64,000 bases of DNA from NCBI RefSeq assembly GCF_002865645.1, contig NW_020194585.1:806001-870000 (forward strand), written 5' to 3'. This DNA is from Hyaloscypha bicolor E. Its lineage: Eukaryota > Ascomycota > Leotiomycetes > Helotiales > Hyaloscyphaceae. The notes below the pieces were generated by a model. That model was not told the origin of the DNA and ran no database searches. It saw only the letters and a list, made by a program, of their open reading frames with translations. Positions within the stretch are counted from its first letter, which is position 1, and each line of letters starts with the position of its first letter. The translations under genes and the position numbers were made by a program. Shown here in pieces: positions 55,663-64,000 of this stretch.

Positions 55663-56379
55663 ATGTGCAACCACTTTCCTTCCCAAATCATGCTCTACAC
55701 CACACACGACGAGGACTTTTCGTCAATCATGAACACCCCACCAACATCAGTTCTCAAATGGATCGCAGACCCCTTCCCTTCTGGTTTCTTCATGGAAAGT
55801 CCAGGGGCACCAGGTCTCCAATGGATACCAGACCCTTCACCTTCTGGATTCTTCATGGAACAAAGAGGTGGTCCGCCTGCTGCCCCATCCTCTGAGTCGG
55901 TTCCCGAAGACGCAGTAGTTGAAGAAGAAAGCTCACACCCACTCCTAATTCATACCTACAAGTCCGGTCATAAGCGGCGGGTCTTTCGGGATGAAAAGGG
56001 TCTGTATATAGCATTCCGACCCAACCCAGCAGATGAAGAAGAATGGCTGAGAGGGCGCTCCCTCTTACTTGGTTCCCTGCCCCAAGGCCCCGCTACTACT
56101 CAAATCATTAACGTGAAATTGTCAATGACTTATGCGGAACTGAAGAGGAAAATCGATGAAGAGATTCCAGAGAAGGAGGATAGATCTGGCATGGTTGCTT
56201 TGCCCGGTCGTCCGAGTGTTGAGAAGGTCAAGCTCGAGGGCGTGGCCGTAGTTTGGAGGTTACCTGGTGGTGGGATGGGGTATGCCGTGATTGATGATAG
56301 TAATTGCGGGAATATGCTGCAGTTGATTGCTACCAGAGGTTGGCTGGATATGCTGGCAGCGGTATATGAGAGACCGTGA
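55663..56379 (+). CDS. Unknown cytosolic-type protein with duplicated FPSGFFME motif
   Basis: A single exon of 238 residues from ATG 55663. Residues about 27-65 hold two copies of a 20-residue unit, each a W-I-x-D-P-x-PSGFFME block (LKWIADPFPSGFFMES and LQWIPDPSPSGFFMEQ). An acidic linker and a globular C-terminal part follow (KSGHKRRVFRDEKGLYIAFR; KLSMTYAELKRKIDEEIPE; VAVVWRLPGGGMGYAVIDD). No signal peptide or membrane segment is visible. An alternative start is the ATG nine codons on. The family is not recognised, but length, codon pattern and isolation of one long frame support a gene. Confidence 0.6.
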   Translation: MCNHFPSQIMLYTTHDEDFSSIMNTPPTSVLKWIADPFPSGFFMESPGAPGLQWIPDPSPSGFFMEQRGGPPAAPSSESVPEDAVVEEESSHPLLIHTYKSGHKRRVFRDEKGLYIAFRPNPADEEEWLRGRSLLLGSLPQGPATTQIINVKLSMTYAELKRKIDEEIPEKEDRSGMVALPGRPSVEKVKLEGVAVVWRLPGGGMGYAVIDDSNCGNMLQLIATRGWLDMLAAVYERP

Positions 56380-56512
56380 GTATGTAGAAAGACTGAAAAG
56401 AAGAATGAAGAGTGCTTCGTATCAGACACGGGCAAGCAGCATATAATCTGCGACTTATTTTGTCCAGCTTCGGGCTTTCATTTATTCAGATCAGCCTTTT
56501 TCTTCAGCAAGC

Positions 56513-56731
56513 ATGGCTACTTCAAGCTCATCACCTTTTGCTCCCGTACGCACCACTCCCCACGCTGGACGGCTTATACTCGTAAATTCGCTGCTCTTGC
56601 TGGCCGTGCCTTATTACTGGTCAAGTCCCACTCCCGGTCTAGACAGGTTGAAGTCCTCCAGGAGCCATTTTGCCACAGAACGACAGGAGGAGGAAGGGCC
56701 GCTTGAAGAGAGGAGGAAAGCTATTTGCTGA
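56513..56731 (+). CDS. Possible small membrane-anchored protein
   Basis: ATG 56513 (GCAAGC before ATG) opens 72 residues with a hydrophobic segment near 20-36 (LILVNSLLLLAVPYYW) and a charged tail (ERQEEEGPLEERRK). It lies 133 bp after the previous stop. There is no family match from memory. A single transmembrane tail-out topology is possible; chance occurrence is not excluded. Confidence 0.35.
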   Translation: MATSSSSPFAPVRTTPHAGRLILVNSLLLLAVPYYWSSPTPGLDRLKSSRSHFATERQEEEGPLEERRKAIC

Positions 56732-57879
56732 GCTCCGCTAGAATTGAATCTACCGCCTACTAAGTCCAAATTAGAACCGTAATGGGGTCCATCATCTTTT
56801 ATTCCGGTCACGCCCTGTCTTCGTTCCTACTGTTTCAGCTTTTGGCTCCTCCGGTTCCAAGTTTCCAACATATGCAATCCTCCTGCTCTCTTTTTCAAAA
56901 CTTCTAGATATATGGTATGGCTCGTCATACTCACCCTGGGGTGGTCCAGACAGTCTCCTTTGGCTTTTCAGAATTGGAGCTAGCTCTCAGTGTTTTATCA
57001 CGTGATTTGATATGCCCCCAGGAAAACAGAACAAATGAAAGTGTTTCTACTTCTGGGCGGGTCATGTCAAACCAACTCTAGTACTGCCGGCTTCAAAAAC
57101 TCTCTATGTGCGATTAAATCAACACCGAAGCAAACCTGGACCCGAGAAGAGAGAGTTTGCTGCGTAACCAGAGCTAGTCCTTTACACGAGCAGGATTAAG
57201 CGAGCCCCTTTTCTCAACAACCGGCATGACAACATGCGTGATCTCTCCCGAAAACACTCGCCCAACGCCAAAGACGGCTTCCCAATAAACAAAATGGCGG
57301 GATTCTTCGGCTAATTGCCAAATAATAAGTAATGTGGAGACAAGGAGCTCGTTCTACTGAGGGGACTCTTTCAAAGTTACTCAAGCTTCCTTGCAGAAGC
57401 TGGGAGGAGCATACTGAGCAAAAAAGACCTTGATTGTAGTCATTTAACTGGATATTTTGGAACATGCTTCATTAATTTCAAAATTAGGAGACCCTTGTCT
57501 CCAAAATCGTTGAAGGAGAATTTCTTGTGGCTGTTGAATGGATATGAAGAACATGACTTCTCTAACGAAGCCAATGGGGGTGTTTCAGGCAGCAAATCGA
57601 GTCACAAGCCGGAGCACAAACTGTTTCACAAAGCTTTTAATTGGGCCAGGACGAAATGATCTGACTCCAGATAACGCAGACTGATGCAGTCTCCAAGTTT
57701 CCAATATTGGCCGCCGAATTATTCCTGTCCTTTTCCTTTCGCAAAATTCCCCCGAGTAACTCCTGCTGATTGAATCCGCAGCGGGCTCATCTTTCCATTA
57801 TCCCTTTCGTCGGACACCGTCATAAAGTGTTGCCTCAACCCCACCAACTTCCACATATTCCTTCCTTTCATCCCCTAAA
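56732..57879. other. Intergenic region
   Basis: No supported gene; normal GC. Confidence 0.45.
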
Positions 57880-58897
57880 TCAACCAGCCACATAGAAGCG
57901 CTCGGGGTCTTCCCATGGTGCCTTTTCGCAATTGCAAATAGGTCTCGGCCGGTGTCTCAACGTAGGTAGCGGAGTTGGTATTTGCGATGGTGGTCGATGT
58001 TGTTGAGAACACCACAGCTTTTCCTCTTCTTCGTCACGGCATTCTGGAGGTGGCGGATAACGGTTTTCCCGGAGCCTTGGTGCTGGTGGTGCTCCGATGA
58101 GAGGACAGTGGCAGAACCTTTCTCGGTGCTCTCTGAGAGATAACATGAGCCATTTTTCTGAAGTTGAATCCAATCCAAGTTCCCCATTTGAGCCCCCAAC
58201 GTAACCATCCTTGTCAAAGCTAAACTTCCAGAAAGATGCGCTTTCGAAGTATAGTTTTCTCAGTCGCGATGACATAGGACAGCTGGTGAAGATGGTGCGG
58301 TAGGTTTCCTTCAGATCTGCATCATACTTCCTTGCCGGCATCATCTTCAACATTTCTCTCATGACCGCGTTCTTGAATCCTGGGCTCTCAAGCTTCTCGG
58401 CCAACAGATATGCATCAATGTGTGTACACAAAATCTGGCGATTCAAGTAAACTCCATCCTCGAGCCACGATTTGAAAGCAGCAAAAGCCTCCCACTCCGC
58501 TTCGACATCTCTTCGTGATTCGGCGCCAATGAGCTCCCGGAAATCGTATGAGCCCTCATCATCATCAGGATCGAAGAGAAGCTGAGGAACTTTGGAAACG
58601 GAATCTTTGAAGAAGAGTGCTTGGTGGATTGGCAACTTCTCAATTCGCTCGTCATTATCATAACCGCAATAGAATGTGATAAGTGGACCTTTCTTGGCTC
58701 TGCTCACAGTTAGGATAATTGCCTCCGCAGATATTGACCTCGTTCCGTTGCTTACTCTGCTCTGAATTTGATGTCCGTGAATTGATTTGGGACAAAGCGA
58801 AACGAGGGTGATCTGGACGTTGTTAAATAGAGAGCTCAATCTGACAGCCTTGTACTTACCCCCAATTGCGAGCACCAGGAGGACGACGGCTTGCCAT
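57880..58897 (-). CDS. BTB/POZ-like protein
   Basis: Exons 58897-58860, 58812-58756 and 58699-57880 (introns 47 and 56 bp) give 304 residues. The first exon opens MASRRPPGARNWG. The junctions read FVPNQFTDIKFRAE into AKKGPLITFYCG, then LPIHQALFFKDS: the BTB core of fungal-type BTB/POZ proteins (DIKF, ITFYCG, hydrophobic H-x-A-LFF). Later GVYLNRQILCTHIDAYLLAE and SPGFKNAVMREML form the helical continuation seen in this family. The C-terminal 80 residues are Pro/Arg/Cys-rich (PRPICNCEKAPWEDP). Such proteins are often CUL3 substrate adaptors or unknown fungal paralogues; no Kelch or MATH domain is present. Confidence 0.8.
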
Positions 58898-60344
58898 GGT
58901 GATGTAGTGTCTGCTTTCTGTGCTCAATAGGGAAGAGGTGTTCAGAAAAGATTAGTGAGGTGCTGTAAGAAGTAGATGTTGAGTAGGTTACGGCGGGAAG
59001 ATTACCAACTTCACCGTTCTCATGTTTTTATTCAGGAGATCTTCGAGGATGGGTGAAGTGGCTCTCGTCAAGTAGTCTTTAAAGTCGGAGAGCCTTGGAC
59101 ACCAAGGCAAAGGAGCTTAAAGCTGAGCCGAGATTGTTGAATAAGGTGTATTGTGACCAAGTTTCAAGTCGAAGGTGAAGTCCACAGCACTTGTGTACTT
59201 CACTTCTAGCTGATATCTTTAGCGGAAAAGTTGTGAATGTGGTGGCTTGCAATCGATGGGGAAGGCACCAGTAGTTGTCCGAATTCGCTACGCACACCCG
59301 TTTTAGCGTTTTAGCCCTACCAAAAATCAACGAAACTCTCTCTCTTTAAGAAATAACCAAACCGTTGAGCCTCAATATGAAAATGCAATTCCAATATTGA
59401 ATAGAAACATTCAAACTTTTCATAGTTTACATTAATTATATTTTCTAAATTACATTTTTCAAGTGGCCAAAATTAGCTTATATTATGAGTAAATATTTTT
59501 AATATTATTGATAAATAAAAGCCTAAATAGAATTCTAGTTAATTTATTTATTTTAAAAGCTTTAAGTGATCGATATTTTCAAATTCCAACTAATATTGTT
59601 AAAGGTGGAAGCGTTAACAACATTTGGAAGGAGGCGACTTTTATTGACTTAGTAGTCAGTGCCTAGCTAATTCAGACACCCACTGGCAGTAGTAAGTTCA
59701 CTGTTTCTTTCAAATGCGCTGTCTCAATCCTTGCCGCTTATCAGGCTCGGGGCTGTTCCGCTTGGGTCATCTTTGTACCTGAACGCAATTTTCTGTCCTT
59801 GTGAGATGCTGAGCAGTTCATGGATCTGTTCGTAAAGCTGTTCGTAGTGAACATTGACCGGTGTGATCGTTGCCGAAGCGAATTAAATTTCTTGTGCCAT
59901 TGACTGGTGGGAAATTTCAGTTGCCTTTTGAGGAACAGATATTGAGAAATGGTGATGGGTAAGAAGTATGCTTACTGTCTGCGAAGTCGTGACCGTTGAA
60001 CTTTGCGTAGTGGGGGTTGTAGGAGAATGGTGGGGATCAGGAGAGTAGAAACTCCCAACTAGTGAAAATCTTTGCAATCCTCTGCCTAACGGCCAACTTT
60101 TGGTGCAAGAATTGCCTCGACGGTTGAAGTGAGATCTTACGAGAATAATGAGGAGTGATTATTGATGTGAGGTTTTAGGGTAATACTATACCAGGTGAAT
60201 CTTTAATGACATTTGGGGAAACTATTTCACGCCGACAGCATCTATGAATTTCGTTATCTCATTGACATACGTACTCGAGATATTAATTCACCCTAATGTG
60301 AACTTCGTAATCTGCTCTGTCCTATCTCACCGACATCCAGGTAT
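58898..60344. other. Intergenic region with AT-rich island
   Basis: 59340-59620 is AT-rich and non-coding. A 64-codon Thr/Ser-rich minus-strand frame (59883-60077) lacks an ATG-supported gene model and is not called. Confidence 0.45.
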
Positions 60345-60518
60345 TTGAAAAACCTCTTGCGCCTCCAACTTCCATCGAGAAAAGTTGTCCATAACCTCAA
60401 CTCTGCACACGAAACCTTCAACTCCAAGGGCTTTCTATCCTACTGTGCATACCGATACCAACTTCGCCACCATCAAACAAACCAAATACAAAACCAGTAT
60501 TCAAGCACAGCTACCAAG

Positions 60519-60726
60519 ATGCCTTTCCTTCTACCTCGAGACAACCTACTCCACTTGCGGTCATAAAAAGGCCACCAAGATATTCTACTCTCTCTATATA
60601 AAGACGAACCCGACTGGTATCATGCAAATGAAGAATTGTCCCGAGTATAAGGGATATTCTCTGACTCACTCTGGAAACTGTCAAAAGGCGTTTGACAGAA
60701 AGTATAAAGCTGGTCCGAAGAAATGA
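60519..60726 (+). CDS. Possible small Cys-containing protein, start unresolved
   Basis: A coding-like tail (TTYSTCGHKKATKIFYSLYI, MQMKNCPEYKGYSLTHSGNC, RKYKAGPKK) ends at TGA 60724-60726. Its frame has no upstream ATG. An ATG at 60519 with a good context (ACCAAG) is out of frame by one base. Either a sequencing or real frameshift, or an undetected intron, separates the two. No family is recognised. Confidence 0.3.
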
Positions 60727-61887
60727 TTCTCCACGCAGATTACTCTAAGTCCTTCAATTCAAAGGCAGAAAGAAGTTGGCGGTTACGCGGGATGTTTTCA
60801 GGTCACATGATGATATGGGAGAATGGATACCGAGAATCTGATATTATTTGTAAATAGCTCCCACTTGAGGAGCAGTTACTACTATACGTTTCCCCTCTTT
60901 CTGAAATCATTTATTACCCATACGTGAATTCTAGGGAGAAAAACCAAGTGCTGATTATCATCATCCTCATGCCAATACCAACAACAAGCACGCAGTGAAG
61001 AAAGCCCAATAATCGATGAAGCGTTTCACTTTCCAAGGATTACTGGTTTCTCACAACAAGATCGAGAGCGAGAGGAGGATGTCAGTCACGCGGTTGTCCC
61101 AAAACTGGCTGTCTACTCTGCCACCATTTTCCAGATTGTCATTCGAATATCCATCAAAGTCTTCAAAAGCTCTAGATAAATAATTGGCATCGTAATAGAA
61201 ACCAAGTTGTTGATTGATTTTAAGAAACTTGAGATATTCGAAGGTTTGTGTAGGAAGAAAATATCTTTCAGGAAGATTTCTTGCATGGACCACAAAAGCG
61301 CCTCTTCCCTTGAAATTTCTCGACTAATTTTAGCCAAAACTGGATCCTTCCTCCTTTATCCGTCGCTTATCGGGCACATATTGAGGTATCAAGGATGTCG
61401 CAATCTGAATAACCAGGTGAAATCTTCATACCTCTTATTTGCAATCGGCCCGAGTCGTAGAGCTGCTTGCTCGGGAATCTAAACCCCATGAGATGAATAG
61501 AACGGGGGGAGTAAGGATTTGAGAGTGAGAAGATTAGGATTTGAGTAATTGGACCAAGTTGTATCGAGCACCAGAAACTATGAACCTGCTCGGCAGAAAA
61601 TTATTCTATAAGTTTTAAACTCGACATACCCTCCCACACACAGCTCTGACGTCAACGTTGTTACGATTCAGCGACTCAGAAAGGTGCCTGTACGTGACAA
61701 GGCCTCGCTGTTCCCTTTGACCATCACTTGTTCTTGTTCGAGGGGTAAGACTCGCCATCCTCTGATCCGACCCTCTTGTATTTTCATCTCAACTTCATGG
61801 GTATCTTGTCTATGTATTTGTCATATCTCATTCACCTAATCGCCCAATATCATTTGGAATTCTGCTGCATCGAAAACAACTATTCTC
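60727..61887. other. Intergenic region
   Basis: Short overlapping frames at 61050-61480 on both strands have no motifs. It is the 3' flank of the surface-protein gene. Confidence 0.45.
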
Positions 61888-64000
61888 TCATCCCGCCCCA
61901 ACTGGACGTCGCGCTACAGATCTTTGGCGTTGCATTGCAGACATCCATTCGTCTTGTGGGGTTTGCACGTATCCCCCTCGAGTTCGCACAGCCGGAGTAT
62001 AACTGTCTGCTCCAATTTGCGTCGACGTCCGAAGCCGCTCGATGACCGGTGGTGCGCCGTCCCCACTGGCTGCATCCCCACTGGCTGCGTCCCCACTCGC
62101 TGCTACAGGTTCGTACTCCTCCTCCCTATCCTGCCTTCTCCGTCTCAAAAACAAGATCAGCCCAAGAGCCAGCAATGCAAAAAGGATTACTGCAAAAGCA
62201 ATCCCCACTTTCGCACCTGTCGAGAGACCACCTTTGCCGGACTTTGAGGGTGTAGCAGAAGTCGCGGTTGGCGATTGAGAGGCCGACGTGGAGGATATTG
62301 ATGATGATGTTCTGCTTGAGCTGCTTGAGCTTGAACTTGTGCTACTCCTAGTACTGCTCTTGGAACTTGAAGTTAAAGATATCGTCGACAAAGTACTCGC
62401 AGAAGCTGAACTTGGGCTTGTCTTCAGAGATATCGTCGTAGGTGTGCTCAAAATCACTTCTGTAATTCCAGAAATGACCGTCGTGAAGCCCGATAGCGAA
62501 AATGCTGAGTTTACAGGGACTGTGGCTAGCCCTGTAAAGATAACTTCTGTTATGCCATTGATAACGGTTACCAAGCCTGGGATTGATGTTGAGAGCTGGA
62601 GGGCTGTGGCGGAAGGTATGATCAAGAAAGGAGTTCCACTGATGGTAGTGGTCACACCGTTAAGACCAGGAGGAGCGTTGGCAAGTGGTATTTGAGTCGG
62701 GCTTCCCACGACCGCGAAGGGAGTGCCGTTGATGATTGTTGTCGATAACACGCCGGTCTGAGTGGCTTGTACTGGAATATTCGTTGAACCAGGAACGGCA
62801 ATAAATGGAGTGTTGTTGATAATTGTCAAGCTTCCGGTCAAGCCTGAGCCCCGAGTTAGTAAGGAAGCCTTCTGATATTGAGAGGAGAGCTGAGAGCTAG
62901 GGAGCGAAGCACCAAGATAAAGGGGTATGACAGAATTCCGAGAAACTCCCACGGTCTGTACTCTCACGCCAAACTATAGTAAATCAGGATGAGAAATAAG
63001 CTTACCTGGTGGAGCATTTGAAAGAGGAATATTTGTAGCAGACGAGAAAACAATAAAGTTAGTTCCTCCAATGTTAGTTGTGCTAGGTCCATTGGGTTGT
63101 GGAGATGGTGCTGCAATGGTAGTAGGGCCGACTACCAAGAAAGGTGTATTATTAATTATAGTCGTAGGTACATTAGAGAGCTGAGGAGGAGCGTTTACTA
63201 CCGGAATCAACGTCGAAGAGGAGATAACGATCGAGGGAGAGCCATTTATTATTGTAACACTGGCTCCCGGGATGGAATCGGGTGTAGGGGTAAAGGGAGC
63301 AAATGTCACAGGGGCAGTCACAACTAGCACAGGGGTCCCACCAATCGTCGAAATTTGTCCCGAAAGACCAGGTGGAGCCGCGGAGAGTGGAATCGTAGTT
63401 GGCTGCACGATGACACCGACACCTGCTGAAGTTTGCCCACCGGATCCTGGCGTATTCCCTGGTGGGCCCGTTGCACATCCAATGATTTGGCAGATGGCAC
63501 TGGCAATTGGGTTGGGAGCAGTAGGAGGATTCTGGCCAGGTGGATTCTGGCCAGGTGGATTCTGACCAGGTGGATTCTGACCGGGTGGATTCTGACCGGG
63601 TGGATTCTGGACAATAGGTTGCTGGACAGGAGCAGGACGGGTCACAACGGTCACTACAGGATTCGTGATATCATTCCCACTGTCGGCAGGGACGTAGGTT
63701 GGTGGAGCTTGGGTTTGAACGGCAGCAACAGTGACAAAGTTGGTACTGGTGCCCACAGAGGGCGAGGGCGGAAATACGACATTCTCAAATTCAAGCACTG
63801 GAGTTGACTCGACGGTAATGCCTGTTGTCCCCGGTATGGTCTCTATAAAAGCAGTGGTAGTCGCCTCTACAAACGTGCTAAAGGAAGTCGATTCGGCCAC
63901 AGTCTGCTCTGTGAGAGTAAACGTAACAGGAGAGGTCCTAGTGATCGTCAAGTTGTTACGCGTCGTTGTGAAGATAGATTTGGAAATGCTTTCCCCTCCA
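61888..64000 (-). CDS. Repetitive mucin-like membrane protein, truncated by right window edge
   Basis: Exon parts 64000-63006 and 62843-61888 (162-bp intron) are in phase and open to the window edge, about 650 residues without the N-terminus. Units of about 40-45 residues recur, each built around TTIINGTPFxVV, a T-x-IPL step and NAPPGL. In the middle is a PGQNP tract (63532-63608). Then come a long Ser/Thr stalk (SSSSSSSSRTSSSISSTSA), one transmembrane segment (GIAFAVILFALLALGLILFL) and a basic RRRRQDR stop-transfer with a cytosolic tail of about 85 residues holding ASGDA repeats. The layout suggests a heavily O-glycosylated cell-surface or wall-stress-sensor-like protein. No catalytic domain is seen. 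Confidence 0.75.
63532..63608. repeat. 15-bp coding repeat encoding PGQNP units
   Basis: GGATTCTGRCCAGGT and variants occur in about five tandem units; length variation would keep the reading frame. Confidence 0.85.

Overview
This is a filamentous ascomycete (Pezizomycotina) nuclear window. Genes are split by short GT-AG introns of about 42 to 160 bp. Conserved fungal proteins are recognisable (Vam6/Vps39, Gon7, an HbrB/Bit61 TORC2 subunit, PtaB, an XPG nuclease). AT-rich islands and decayed transposon-like DNA alternate with normal-GC genes, as expected where repeat-induced point mutation has acted. A Leotiomycetes-type fungus is my best guess; that is inference.

Layout. 1-8.5 kb: edge-truncated F-box gene, a secreted Cys-repeat protein, a rhamnogalacturonan acetylesterase, a Ysc84/SYLF protein and an unresolved minus-strand gene. 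9.5-13 kb: two consecutive unknown, mostly disordered or coiled-coil genes. 13.6-14.3 kb: a pseudogene. 15-22 kb: housekeeping block of vam6/vps39, gon7 and hbrB, concerned with vacuole fusion, tRNA t6A modification and TORC2. 22-31.6 kb: gene-poor repeat territory. It holds a same-strand family of about 18 copies of a 16-nt core (GCACTGCAATTTTAGC), a duplicated block of about 750 bp, an element with inverted ends, a decayed DEDD exonuclease and one small hydrophobin-like gene. 31.6-43.8 kb: a small membrane protein, ptaB, a clamp-domain protein, a GEN1/Yen1-like nuclease and an NmrA-like reductase-fold protein. 45-46.8 kb: broken MFS transporter. 47.7-50.6 kb: F-box gene frameshifted by a 16-bp duplication, and a STAND_N-SAM-RA adaptor. 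50.6-61.8 kb: AT-rich islands and several small unknown genes, plus a BTB/POZ gene. 61.9-64 kb: a repetitive mucin-like membrane protein running off the right edge.

I see no biosynthetic cluster or operon-like logic. The genes act separately, and gene order reflects conserved islands between repeats. The most unusual signal is the dispersed 16-nt-core family in 23.2-31.5 kb. All exon coordinates were built by hand from frame and splice-site consistency; every multi-exon CDS given with full exons has a length divisible by three. All family names are from memory of protein motifs, with no database search.
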